Origin: Oribacterium sp. P6A1
GTDB taxonomy: Bacteria > Bacillota > Clostridia > Lachnospirales > Lachnospiraceae
DNA: 64,000 nt
Assembly (NCBI RefSeq): GCF_000702885.1
Contig: NZ_JNKO01000006.1
Location: 1-64,000 of the forward strand
Direction: 5' to 3'
Both the position numbers and the translations under genes were made by a program. The notes under the pieces were generated by a model. That model made no database searches. It saw only the letters and a program-made list of their open reading frames with translations, and was not told the DNA's origin. Position 1 is the first letter of the stretch; every line of letters starts with the position of its first letter. This document shows positions 29,314-37,606 of the stretch, piece by piece.

Positions 29314-31068
29314 TCACTCCACATCCTGTAATGCGGCAAGGTCCTCTTCGCCTGTTCTTATCTTTACCACCTTCTCAACAGGATATACGAAGATCTTTCC
29401 GTCTCCGATGTGGCCTGTGTAAAGAGCTTTCTTAGCGGCCTCTATAACTGACTCTACAGGGATATTGCCCACAACGACTTCGACCTTTACCTTGGGAAGA
29501 AGAGTAGCATCCACTTCAACGCCTCGATACTTCTCGCCTGCGCCCTTCTGGATGCCGCAGCCCATTACCTGGGTAACAGTCATGCCTGTAACACCGAGGT
29601 CGTTCATAGCCTTACGGAGAGTGTCGTAACGTGAAAGTCTTGCTATGATGACAACCTTGCTGATGCCTGTATCGGGGAAAGCATTAACAACCTTAACGGC
29701 TGCATCCTTAAGAGTGTCACTGGCTTCTTCGTAATCATCAGAGCCCAGGCTTGTGTTCTCGTTTACCTCCATGGTCATGGTGTTTGAAATATCCATGATG
29801 GAGAAGCCTGCATAAGCACTTGTGAGACCGTGCTCCTTTCTGTCAAGACCTACGATCTCTTCCTCTTCGGAAACTCTGAGACCGTTGAATTTTTTAATAA
29901 GTGAATAAGTGATGATGATAGTAACTACAGTCCAGGCTATGGTCACTGCCATTCCGCCAAGCTGCTTTCCGAGCTGGTAGAATCCGCCGCCATAGAAAAG
30001 ACCTTCCCTGATGCCTGCAAGTTCAAAACCCGGAGCAGAAGCAGTAGCGAAAAGACCTACGGCAAGTGTTCCCCAGATACCGTTGAACATATGAACCGCA
30101 ACGGCACCGACAGGATCGTCAACGTGGATGACATTGTCACAGAACCATACACCGAATACTACAAGTACTCCGGAAACAACACCGATAACAGCTGCACCTG
30201 CACAGTCTGTTACGTCACAAGGTGCTGTGATGGCCACAAGACCTGCGAGAGAAGCATTGAGACACATCGATACATCGGGCTTTCCGTACTTTACCCATGT
30301 AAAAATCATGCACACAACTGTAGCAACTGCAGGAGCCACTGTTGTTGTAAGGAAAACAGAACCAAGTGTGCTTACATCTGTAGCGGCAGCGCCGTTAAAT
30401 CCGTACCAGCCGAGCCAGAGGATAAACACGCCGAGAGCGGCGATGACGAGGTTATGTCCGGGAAAAGCATTGACTTTTGTGATCTTTCCTTCCTTGTCCT
30501 TAACGAACTTGCCGATACGTGGTCCAAGCATCCATGCACCGATGAGGGCGCATATACCGCCTACCATGTGAATACAGTTGGAACCTGCATAATCGTGGAA
30601 GCCCCACTGTGCCAGAAATCCGCCGCCCCATGTCCAGTGAGCTTCTATAGGATAGATGATTGCGGAGATAACTGCCGAGTAGATACAGTAGGATGAAAAC
30701 TTTGTTCTCTCTGCCATGGAACCGGAAACGATGGTTGCGGTGGTGGCACAGAATACAAGGTTGAAGACGAAGCCTGAGTAGTCAAAACTACCGTAATTGC
30801 TGAATACATCAAATGAGAACTTTCCGGCAAAGCCTCCAAGCATGTTCTCACCCAGCATCAGTGAAGCGCCGCAGATGAACCACATTACGGTTCCTATACA
30901 GAAATCCATAAGGTTCTTCATGATGATGTTTCCTGAGTTCTTTGCTCTGGTGAAACCTGCCTCGCACATGGCAAAGCCTGCCTGCATCCAGAATACCAGC
31001 GCAGCTCCGATAAGGAACCAGACACCATACACTTCACTGTGGATGGCTTCCAAAATTTCAGTTGTCAT
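29314..31068 (-). CDS. amt: Ammonium transporter fused to a PII (GlnK-like) domain
   Basis: The first 410 or so residues are a complete Amt/AmtB ammonium channel with eleven membrane helices (SYCIYSAVISAIIYPIEAHW, GFHDYAGSNCIHMVGG). After a linker (about 410-465), residues 468-575 form a PII signal-transduction domain (VVIIARLSRYDTLRKAMNDLGV...GDGKIFVYPVEKVVKIRTGE). PII proteins normally plug the channel from the cytoplasm when nitrogen is plentiful; here the regulator is covalently attached. The T-loop reads YRGVEVDATLLPKVKVE and lacks the uridylylated tyrosine of enteric GlnK, so control is presumably by direct ligand binding. Amt-PII fusions are known in clostridia. The leader holds a strong promoter, two attenuator-like units and upstream 25-bp repeats. 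Confidence 0.95.
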   Translation of the reverse strand: MTTEILEAIHSEVYGVWFLIGAALVFWMQAGFAMCEAGFTRAKNSGNIIMKNLMDFCIGTVMWFICGASLMLGENMLGGFAGKFSFDVFSNYGSFDYSGFVFNLVFCATTATIVSGSMAERTKFSSYCIYSAVISAIIYPIEAHWTWGGGFLAQWGFHDYAGSNCIHMVGGICALIGAWMLGPRIGKFVKDKEGKITKVNAFPGHNLVIAALGVFILWLGWYGFNGAAATDVSTLGSVFLTTTVAPAVATVVCMIFTWVKYGKPDVSMCLNASLAGLVAITAPCDVTDCAGAAVIGVVSGVLVVFGVWFCDNVIHVDDPVGAVAVHMFNGIWGTLAVGLFATASAPGFELAGIREGLFYGGGFYQLGKQLGGMAVTIAWTVVTIIITYSLIKKFNGLRVSEEEEIVGLDRKEHGLTSAYAGFSIMDISNTMTMEVNENTSLGSDDYEEASDTLKDAAVKVVNAFPDTGISKVVIIARLSRYDTLRKAMNDLGVTGMTVTQVMGCGIQKGAGEKYRGVEVDATLLPKVKVEVVVGNIPVESVIEAAKKALYTGHIGDGKIFVYPVEKVVKIRTGEEDLAALQDVE

Positions 31069-31127
31069 ATTTTACCCCCTTGTTTTTACGGACTTCCTGT
31101 CCGATTTGATTTTCTTGCGCCAGGAAC

Positions 31128-31168
31128 AAAAAAAGAGCGCGTCTCCCGAAAGAAACGCACCCTTGCGC
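31128..31168 (-). promoter_or_regulatory. Second hexaloop/terminator unit of the amt leader
   Basis: On the minus strand GCGC (31168-31165) and GCGT (31158-31155) form a short stem closing the hexaloop AAGGGU. The overlapping alternative is an 11-bp terminator stem (31162-31152 with 31145-31135), followed by seven T residues to 31128. The two folds share bases and are mutually exclusive. It lies 60 bp before the amt start codon. Confidence 0.6.
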
Positions 31169-31181
31169 AGAAGTATTGGTA

Positions 31182-31224
31182 AAGAAAAAGGGCGCTTCGG
31201 TTTTGACCGAAGCACCCTTGCCTC
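31182..31224 (-). promoter_or_regulatory. First hexaloop/terminator unit of the amt leader
   Basis: On the minus strand GAGGC (31224-31220) and GCUUC (31213-31209) form a 5-bp stem around hexaloop AAGGGU, with A at loop position 1 and G at position 4. The competing terminator GGGTGCTTCGGT / ACCGAAGCGCCC (31217-31206 / 31201-31190), with a CAAA loop, is followed by TTTTTCTTT. It starts about six bases after the predicted transcription start. Confidence 0.65.
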
Positions 31225-31236
31225 TTATGGTTCGAA

Positions 31237-31265
31237 AATATATACCCTTTCAAAAGCTTTGTCAA
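31237..31265 (-). promoter_or_regulatory. Sigma-A promoter of amt
   Basis: On the minus strand TTGACA (31265-31260), a 17-bp spacer and TATATT (31242-31237). Confidence 0.8.
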
Positions 31266-31285
31266 TTTCGATTTTGGAAAAACTC

Positions 31286-31335
31286 ATATAACCGGAAAGA
31301 ATATACATACATATAACCGGTTAGAATATACGTAC
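31286..31335. repeat. Tandem 25-bp direct repeat between amt and ychF promoters
   Basis: 31286-31310 and 31311-31335 match at 22 of 25 positions (ATATAACCGG, then AGAATATAC). Each is nearly palindromic around ACCGG(T). The repeats lie just upstream of the amt -35 and abut the ychF promoter, the position of an activator or dual operator site. Confidence 0.7.
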
Positions 31336-31364
31336 TTTTATCTTCGTAAAATATATGCTATAGT
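31336..31364 (+). promoter_or_regulatory. Extended -10 promoter of ychF
   Basis: TGC-TATAGT (31356-31364) is an extended -10; the -35 (TTTTAT, 31336-31341) is poor and touches the 25-bp repeats. Confidence 0.55.
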
Positions 31365-31467
31365 AGCAACGATTTCTGTATCGTGGTGCTCATTATGGTG
31401 CCCGTCAAGAATTAAAGGTCGAACAAAGCACGTAAGATCAAGCTTTTTAAAAGGAGATATATAGATT

Positions 31468-32565
31468 ATGAAACTAGGCATCGTAGGTTTGCCCAATGTC
31501 GGCAAGTCAACTCTTTTCAATGCAATAACCAAGGCCGGCGCAGAGTCAGCCAACTATCCATTCTGTACCATCGAGCCTAATGTAGGTGTGGTTGCGGTAC
31601 CAGATGAGCGTCTCGACAAGCTTGCAGCTCTTTACAGCTCACAGAAGATCACTCCTGCAGTCATTCAGTTTGTTGATATCGCAGGTCTCGTTAAGGGAGC
31701 TTCAAAGGGTGAGGGTCTCGGAAACCAGTTCCTTTCAAACATTAGAGAGACTGACGCCATCGTACACGTGGTTCGCTGCTTTGATGACAGCAATATCGTA
31801 CACGTAGATGGTTCTGTTGACCCTATCAGAGATATAGAGACCATCAATCTGGAGCTTATCTTCTCTGATCTTGATCTTCTTGACAGACGTATGGCAAAGA
31901 CAAAGAAGCTCGCAAATAACGATAAGGATGCGAAGGCGGAGTATGCGATTCTTTCAGAGCTTCATGATCACCTTGAGTCAGACAAGCTTGCCATTTCCTT
32001 TGATGCAGGGGATGATGATAAGAATGCTTTCGTTGATTCTCTTGATCTCCTCACAAGAAAGCCTGTTATCTATGCTGCCAATGTTGATGAGGATTCCGTT
32101 GCGGATGACGGAGAGTCCAATGAATACGTTCAGAAGGTTCGTGAGTATGCCAAGACCAACAACTCCGGAGTATTCGTTATCAGTGCTCAGATCGAGGAAG
32201 AAATCGCTGAACTTGAGGATGATGAAAAAGCAGAGTATCTTGAGAGTCTGGGCATGACAGAGTCAGGTCTCGATAAGATCGTTCGTGCATCTTACAGTCT
32301 CCTTGGTCTCATGTCTTTCCTTACTGCAGGTGAGAAGGAAACAAGAGCATGGACCATCAAGGTGGGAACAAAGGCTCCTCAGGCAGCCGGAAAGATTCAC
32401 TCTGATTTTGAGAGAGGTTTCATCAAGGCTGAGGTCATAAATTACCAGGATCTCCTTGATTGCGGCTCCACATCAGCAGCCCGTGAGAAAGGTCTCATGC
32501 GTATGGAAGGCAAGGAGTACGTTATGCAGGACGGAGATGTAGTAGAGTTCAGATTCAATGTCTGA
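31468..32565 (+). CDS. ychF: Redox-regulated ATPase YchF (Obg family)
   Basis: YchF/OLA1 is a universally conserved P-loop NTPase that binds ribosomes and prefers ATP. The 365-residue protein has GLPNVGKST at residues 7-15, [20 protein letters not shown] (switch II) and a C-terminal TGS domain beginning near [25 protein letters not shown] precedes the ATG. It is transcribed divergently from amt and ends before a strong terminator (32713-32741) with about 150 bp of featureless sequence between. Confidence 0.96.
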   Translation: MKLGIVGLPNVGKSTLFNAITKAGAESANYPFCTIEPNVGVVAVPDERLDKLAALYSSQKITPAVIQFVDIAGLVKGASKGEGLGNQFLSNIRETDAIVHVVRCFDDSNIVHVDGSVDPIRDIETINLELIFSDLDLLDRRMAKTKKLANNDKDAKAEYAILSELHDHLESDKLAISFDAGDDDKNAFVDSLDLLTRKPVIYAANVDEDSVADDGESNEYVQKVREYAKTNNSGVFVISAQIEEEIAELEDDEKAEYLESLGMTESGLDKIVRASYSLLGLMSFLTAGEKETRAWTIKVGTKAPQAAGKIHSDFERGFIKAEVINYQDLLDCGSTSAAREKGLMRMEGKEYVMQDGDVVEFRFNV

Positions 32566-32712
32566 TTTTCGGAGCGATATGACGAGAGTGTCAAAAGTCT
32601 GTATAAATCTTTTGGCTTGGAGCGCACGATTCTTCCATATTCCCCACTCTCAGGCCGCAAAAGCGTACTTACGTGCTTCATGATACTTATGTAAAAAATA
32701 TGAATTATACAG

Positions 32713-32741
32713 AGCTGTGCCCATTGGGTGCAGCTTTTTTT
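32713..32741 (+). terminator. ychF terminator
   Basis: AGCTGTGCCC / GGGTGCAGCT (32713-32722 / 32726-32735, two wobble pairs) followed by T residues to 32741. Confidence 0.85.
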
Positions 32742-32792
32742 AATGGAGTAAAAACTTAAATTTTAACGATATTGTATGATTTATAATTATTC

Positions 32793-32842
32793 GGTGGTGG
32801 GGATTCCCAAAATGTGGTTAAAAAGTGGGAATTCCTACCACC
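32793..32842. other. Long inverted repeat upstream of mraZ
   Basis: GGTGGTGGGGATTCCCA (32793-32809) pairs with TGGGAATTCCTACCACC (32826-32842), 15 of 17 plus wobble. A TATAAT (32782-32787) lies just upstream without a good -35. No gene lies between 32566 and 33159; the rest is AT-rich. Confidence 0.45.
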
Positions 32843-33085
32843 ACTTTTCTCTATCGGTATTCTGCTTTTAAAGAGAATACTATTCTTACATGGATCCCTC
32901 TGCACAGTGATGGAACCATCATTCCCAAATCATTAAATACAGGGATTAGCCCGCAGAAAATAAGGATATTTTTTATAAAATACAGAGAAAATCATTAAAA
33001 ATAAAATATAAAAATGTATAAAAATAATGTAAAAAATACCCTGATTTTTTTACCCGAACAAAGCTCATTATTACGGTATCTTATC

Positions 33086-33117
33086 TTGACACTCATTATA
33101 AAAAAAGGCATTATAAT
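33086..33117 (+). promoter_or_regulatory. Promoter of the dcw cluster (mraZ)
   Basis: TTGACA (33086-33091). A -10 could be CATTAT at 33109-33114 (17-bp spacing) or the better TATAAT at 33112-33117 (20-bp spacing). The MraZ boxes follow directly. Confidence 0.6.
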
Positions 33118-33124
33118 TATAGAA

Positions 33125-33154
33125 GTGGTAGAAAGTGGTAGAAAGTGGTAGAAA
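33125..33154 (+). promoter_or_regulatory. MraZ operator: three 10-bp direct repeats
   Basis: GTGGTAGAAA occurs three times without gaps (33125-33134, 33135-33144, 33145-33154). MraZ is known to bind three or four GTG-containing direct repeats at 10-bp spacing in front of its own gene; this set fits exactly. The last repeat reaches the ribosome binding region, so MraZ should repress the cluster. Confidence 0.85.
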
Positions 33155-33159
33155 AGGGT

Positions 33160-33588
33160 ATGTCGTTTACAGGGGAATATCACCACAACTTAGATGCTAA
33201 GGGCAGATTGATAATCCCGGCCAAGTTCAGGGACCAGCTCGGAATGGAGTTTACGGTAACCAGAAGTCTGGACGGCTGCCTCGCAATGTATGCATCCAAA
33301 GAGTGGGAAGCTCTTGAAGACAAGCTTAATGCTCTGCCAATGACAAACGAGAAAGCAAGATCATTAAAGAGATTTTTGCTTGGTTCTGCCAACACCTGCG
33401 AGCTTGATAAGCAGGGAAGAATACTTATTCCTCAGGTTCTCCGTGAAAAAGCGGGACTTGACAGGGATATCACTTTACTGGGTGTGGGTGATCACATCGA
33501 GATCTGGAACGCAGATCTTTACAACGAAAAGTACAATTTTGACGATGAAGAAGCTCTTGAAGCTGATTGGGAAGGCCTTGGTATCTGA
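33160..33588 (+). CDS. mraZ: Transcriptional regulator MraZ
   Basis: MraZ is an AbrB-like DNA-binding protein that forms a ring and controls the division and cell wall cluster. The product is 142 residues with two SpoVT/AbrB halves, each with a D-x-K/Q-G-R-x-x-I-P signature: [14 protein letters not shown] and [18 protein letters not shown] at 33145 in the same frame would add five residues and would start inside the operator; the ATG at 33160 gives the normal N-terminus MSFTGEYHH, although AAAGGG lies unusually close to it. The stop overlaps the rsmH start (TGATG). Confidence 0.94.
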   Translation: MSFTGEYHHNLDAKGRLIIPAKFRDQLGMEFTVTRSLDGCLAMYASKEWEALEDKLNALPMTNEKARSLKRFLLGSANTCELDKQGRILIPQVLREKAGLDRDITLLGVGDHIEIWNADLYNEKYNFDDEEALEADWEGLGI

Positions 33589-34529
33589 TGTTTAAGCATT
33601 ATTCCGTTCTTTTAAATGAAACAGTAGATGGACTCAATATAAAACCGGACGGCATCTATGTGGACGGAACTCTTGGAGGCGGCGGACATGCATCTCTTGT
33701 GTGCAGCAGGCTTTCGGAAAATGGCAGATTCATAGGTATCGATCAGGATAAGGATGCGATTGCGGCAGCCACAGAAAGACTTAAGGAGCATCAGCAGAAG
33801 ATCACCATCGTTCGAAGCAATTACGAACAGATAGACAAGGTTCTCGGTGATCTCGGTATAGATAAGGTTGACGGAATCTACCTTGATCTCGGAGTTTCAA
33901 GTTATCAGCTTGATACTGCTGAGAGGGGCTTCAGCTACAGGGCAGACGCACCCCTTGATATGAGAATGGATGACAGGAATCCGGTGACCGCTGCGGATAT
34001 CGTTAATGACTACACCGAGTCACAGCTTTTCCATATGATAAAGAACTATGGAGAAGACAGATTCGCCCAGAACATTGCTAAACATATATGCAAGTATCGT
34101 GAGAATAAACGCATCGAGACTACTCTTGAGCTGTCGGATATCATTTCAGGTGCCATACCTGCAAGAGTCCGCGCAACATCAGGACATCCCGCAAAGAGAA
34201 CATTTCAGGCTATACGTATCGAGCTTAACAGAGAGCTGGATGTTCTTGAAGAATCAATAGATAAGATGATAGATTCGCTTTCGGATGGCGGAAGACTTTG
34301 CATCATCACTTTCCACTCACTGGAGGACAGGATAGTGAAGAACAAATTCCGTACAGCCGAAAAGCCATGTATCTGCCCTCCGGAATTTCCTATCTGCACC
34401 TGCGGAAGGAAGTCAAAGGGTAAGGTCATAACAAGGAAGCCCATACTTCCGAGCGATCAGGAGCTTGCGGAGAACTCCAGATCCAAGAGCGCAAAGCTCC
34501 GTATTTTCGAAAGACATTTGGAGTCGTAA
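33588..34529 (+). CDS. rsmH: 16S rRNA m4C1402 methyltransferase
   Basis: RsmH (MraW) methylates N4 of C1402 in 16S rRNA near the P site. The 313-residue protein carries the SAM-binding [22 protein letters not shown], the family segments [14 protein letters not shown] and [17 protein letters not shown], and the C-terminal [13 protein letters not shown] cluster. I choose the ATG that overlaps the mraZ stop codon (TGATG) rather than the upstream in-frame ATG at 33567. Unlike in most dcw clusters, the next gene does not follow directly: a 311-base non-coding stretch intervenes. Confidence 0.96.
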   Translation: MFKHYSVLLNETVDGLNIKPDGIYVDGTLGGGGHASLVCSRLSENGRFIGIDQDKDAIAAATERLKEHQQKITIVRSNYEQIDKVLGDLGIDKVDGIYLDLGVSSYQLDTAERGFSYRADAPLDMRMDDRNPVTAADIVNDYTESQLFHMIKNYGEDRFAQNIAKHICKYRENKRIETTLELSDIISGAIPARVRATSGHPAKRTFQAIRIELNRELDVLEESIDKMIDSLSDGGRLCIITFHSLEDRIVKNKFRTAEKPCICPPEFPICTCGRKSKGKVITRKPILPSDQELAENSRSKSAKLRIFERHLES

Positions 34530-34774
34530 ATCAAATACCCTGAGGGCAAGGTCGAGGAGACTTGATGGAAGGGTTAGGTATTTGACTCTGAAACATAAAA
34601 GACAACTTGGGAAACATCACGTTTACAGCGTTGGTTGACACAGAAGCATTTGCTCCGATGGGGACATACAGGTCCGGTACATTGGATTGGTCATACCTGG
34701 GAAACCTGTATAGGATAGGAGCAAGCCTTAAAATGAGAAATGGCCGAGGGGCAACCTGAGGCCATGATTTCATT
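34521..34774 (+). ncRNA. Candidate structured RNA in the rsmH-ftsL gap
   Basis: Hairpin 1 pairs TCAAATACC (34531-34539) with GGTATTTGA (34577-34585), with an inner CAAGGTC/GACTTG helix; GAG/CTC (34521-34523 / 34586-34588) may extend it. A central arm nests TTGCTCC/GGAGCAA (34650-34656 / 34718-34724), ATACAGGT/ACCTGTAT (34666-34673 / 34704-34711) and GGTA/TACC (34676-34679 / 34694-34697). A last hairpin pairs ATGGCC/GGCCAT (34740-34745 / 34760-34765). No T-run terminator is present. CAGGT could alternatively pair with ACCTG at 34695-34699, so a switch is conceivable. No known riboswitch class was recognised. Confidence 0.5.
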
Positions 34775-34840
34775 ATTGAAAACACATTTATTCGTAGACG
34801 CATCGTGATATTACCGTTCATATACAGGGGAGGACAAGTG

Positions 34841-35371
34841 ATGGCAAGAAGACGAGCGGATGCTATGTCGGCATCAAGAACAGCCGGAACTTATGTAGAT
34901 GGTAATGTGGTTCGTAAAACACTGACCAGAGAACAGATAGAGAGACATAATCAGCGCAGAAGGAGAAAAGAAGAGGAAAGAAATAAGATACTTAAGGAGA
35001 GCGAGAAACAGTACAGGGCTCAGCAGGAAAGATTAAGAAACAAGTCTGATACCATGGATGCCACAGCTCTTGTTATGATGTGTGCGGCACTTGCATGCAC
35101 CCTGATGTTCTGCTTTTCTTATATTCGCTTACAGACACAGATCAATACCAGTATTTCTTCGATAGAAAGCATGAAGCAGCAGCTTGACAAGCTTAAGTCC
35201 AGCAATGATGCTCTTCAGAACAGCATTGATACTTCGCTGGATCTTGATAATATCTATCGTGTTGCTACACAGGAGTTAGGTATGGTTTATGCCGGTGACA
35301 GTCAGACCATTACTTTTGACAAGACTGAAAGCGAGTATGTAAGACAATATGAGGACATCCCAAAGTACTGA
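34841..35371 (+). CDS. ftsL: Cell division protein FtsL-like
   Basis: The 176-residue bitopic protein has a long, basic cytoplasmic N-terminus (about residues 1-75, many Arg/Lys/Glu), one membrane helix (about 80-100, TALVMMCAALACTLMFCFSYI) and a short outside coiled coil (QTQINTSISSIESMKQQLDKLKS broken here into heptads), ending with an FtsL-like RVATQELGMVYAGD segment. FtsL links the divisome regulator complex to the PBP. GGGGAGG lies 8 bp before the ATG at 34841; an in-frame ATG at 34805 lacks a site. Its 3' end overlaps the start assigned to the PBP gene. Confidence 0.88.
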   Translation: MARRRADAMSASRTAGTYVDGNVVRKTLTREQIERHNQRRRRKEEERNKILKESEKQYRAQQERLRNKSDTMDATALVMMCAALACTLMFCFSYIRLQTQINTSISSIESMKQQLDKLKSSNDALQNSIDTSLDLDNIYRVATQELGMVYAGDSQTITFDKTESEYVRQYEDIPKY

Positions 35372-37592
35372 TGACAATAACAAAAAAAGAAAGATGGGAA
35401 AGATACTTTCCACTTATATGCAGACAAAGCTAGCCATCACATTCGGTGTGATAATGCTAGCTTTAATTGCCCTTATCGTGGTGATTTATCAGCTGGTACG
35501 CAACAACAGTGAGGAGTACAACAAGATAGTTCTTTCTCAGAGACAGGCTTCCTACTCAAGCCGTACCATTCCTTTCCGCCGCGGCGATATCATGGACAGA
35601 AACGGAACGGTACTTGCCACCAGCCAGAAGGTCTACAACCTGATCATAGATCCGAGAGTCATACATTCCGGAGACGGGGACAGGTATGTGGAACCTACCG
35701 TAAAGGCTCTTTCGGAGTATTTCGGATATGATGAAAGTGAGATTAGAGCACTTCTCAGTGAAAAGGCTGACAAGTCCTATGTCAAGTATGCCAAGGATCT
35801 TTCCTATGATGAGAAGTCAGGCTTTGAGGAGTATATGAAGCAGCAGAACTCCGCATATCTCAAAAGCGGAGTGAAGAGCCGAATCCGCGGAATATGGTTC
35901 GAGGATGAGTATAAGAGAACCTATCCTTACGGATCCCTTGCCTGCAACGTTATAGGCTTTGCCAATGCTGACGGCAGTAACGGTACCGGCGGAGTTGAGC
36001 AGTATTACAACGATACGCTGGTGGGTGTAAACGGCAGAGAGTACGGATACATGGACAGCGACACAAAGCTTCAGTCTGTACTTAAGCAGCCGACGGATGG
36101 TGAGACCATCGTTACAACCATTAATACCAACATACAGCTGGCTCTTGAGAAGTATCTCAATGAATGGCAGACACAGGATGTGGGTTCAAAGGTGGCAGCA
36201 GCCATCGTTATGGATCCCAATACCGGTGAGGTTCTGGCTATGGGCTCCACCAACCAGTATGACCTTAACAATCCTAGAGCTCTTGACGAAAGTGAGTATA
36301 CAGATTCACGGCTTATGGAGCTGGGACGTAAGGAAGCGGTAGGTGTTTACAAGAGAGAGCATCCGGACGATCCTCCCATCACTGAGGAGGAAGTCGGTAA
36401 GTACTATTCTCAGGACGAGATACTTTCCTATGGAAAACAGGTGGCGTGGAATCAGATATGGAGAAATGTTGTGGTATCCGATACCTACGAGCCCGGTTCA
36501 ACAGCCAAGTCCATAACATTGGCAGGAGCCCTCGAAGAAAGAGCCATCACTCCAAATACGGAATTCAACTGTGAAGGATATATCGAACTGAGTGACGGCG
36601 TGCACACCTGGAGGATCCGATGCCACAACCATGACGGTGACGGAATCATAGATGCACAGACCGGACTTATGAGATCCTGCAATGTTTATCTCATGAACAC
36701 AGCCTTTGCCCTGGGGGGCGAAAAGTTCGTAAAGTATCAGCATCTTTTCGGATTCGGAGAGAAGACGGGAATAGATCTTCCGGCTGAGGCGGATACATCG
36801 AAACTTGTATATGCTCCGGAAAAACTGGGAAGAACAACATTGGCAACAAACTCTTTCGGACAGAACTATAATGTTACCATGATCCAGATGGCTGCGGCAT
36901 ACTGCAGTATCATTAACGGAGGAAGCTACTATAAGCCTCATGTGGTAAAACAGATACTGAATTCCAACGGAACTGTAGTTGAGAATATAAAACCTGAGGT
37001 TACCAGGATTACATGTTCGAAGAGTACAAGCGATTTCCTGAGAGAGGCTCTTTACCAGACCGTAGAAGCCGGAACCGGTACAAAAGCGAAGATTCAGGGA
37101 TACCGTGTCGGAGGAAAAACAGGAACAGCGGAGAAGATACCCCGTTCGGCAAAGAACTATCTTGTATCCTTTGTGGGATTTGCTCCCGTGGAGGATCCGC
37201 AGCTTCTTGTTTATGTTATAGTAGATACACCTAATCTTGAAGGCGAGGCACAGGCCACTGCATCTTTTGCTATCAACATCGAAAGAAAGATAATGAATGA
37301 TGCACTGCAGTTCATGAACATAGCACCTTCAAGTGAAACAGATCCTGCCAACGATCTCAATGCAAAGTTCGCAAAGAATCAGGAAGGTATTTCAAATGAT
37401 CCTATGGGAGAACAGACAACAACGGCTTCCGGTGAAACGGAAGAAGGAGATACTGAATCTCAGAGCGCTGAAGAAGTGACAGAGACTAAGCCTCCTGTGA
37501 CTGATGAATATATAGATCCCGCAGATGAAGAGGATGGATTTGAACTTCCGGATGAGGTGCCGGATGAAGAGGAAGTTTCCGATAATAATTAA
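35349..37592 (+). CDS. ftsI: Class B penicillin-binding protein (FtsI/SpoVD family)
   Basis: This monofunctional transpeptidase crosslinks septal peptidoglycan. It is 747 residues: a short cytoplasmic N-terminus, one membrane helix (about 25-50), a pedestal domain with the RGDIMDRNGTVLATS dimerisation motif, and a transpeptidase domain with all three active-site motifs, S384-T-A-K, S443-C-N and K590-T-G. No PASTA domains follow; instead there is a long acidic Glu/Asp/Thr tail (about 660-747), which is unusual. The start is uncertain: the ATG at 35349 overlaps ftsL, and an in-frame ATG at 35394 is the alternative; neither has a strong site. mraY follows after 14 bp. Confidence 0.94.
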   Translation: MRTSQSTDDNNKKRKMGKILSTYMQTKLAITFGVIMLALIALIVVIYQLVRNNSEEYNKIVLSQRQASYSSRTIPFRRGDIMDRNGTVLATSQKVYNLIIDPRVIHSGDGDRYVEPTVKALSEYFGYDESEIRALLSEKADKSYVKYAKDLSYDEKSGFEEYMKQQNSAYLKSGVKSRIRGIWFEDEYKRTYPYGSLACNVIGFANADGSNGTGGVEQYYNDTLVGVNGREYGYMDSDTKLQSVLKQPTDGETIVTTINTNIQLALEKYLNEWQTQDVGSKVAAAIVMDPNTGEVLAMGSTNQYDLNNPRALDESEYTDSRLMELGRKEAVGVYKREHPDDPPITEEEVGKYYSQDEILSYGKQVAWNQIWRNVVVSDTYEPGSTAKSITLAGALEERAITPNTEFNCEGYIELSDGVHTWRIRCHNHDGDGIIDAQTGLMRSCNVYLMNTAFALGGEKFVKYQHLFGFGEKTGIDLPAEADTSKLVYAPEKLGRTTLATNSFGQNYNVTMIQMAAAYCSIINGGSYYKPHVVKQILNSNGTVVENIKPEVTRITCSKSTSDFLREALYQTVEAGTGTKAKIQGYRVGGKTGTAEKIPRSAKNYLVSFVGFAPVEDPQLLVYVIVDTPNLEGEAQATASFAINIERKIMNDALQFMNIAPSSETDPANDLNAKFAKNQEGISNDPMGEQTTTASGETEEGDTESQSAEEVTETKPPVTDEYIDPADEEDGFELPDEVPDEEEVSDNN

Positions 37593-37606
37593 AGCTGGAG
37601 TTTAAT

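Noticed and set aside
34531-34821. Minus-strand ORF of 96 codons in the rsmH-ftsL gap
   Set aside because: No ribosome binding site, no recognisable protein pattern, and it coincides with the helices, which create open frames by symmetry.
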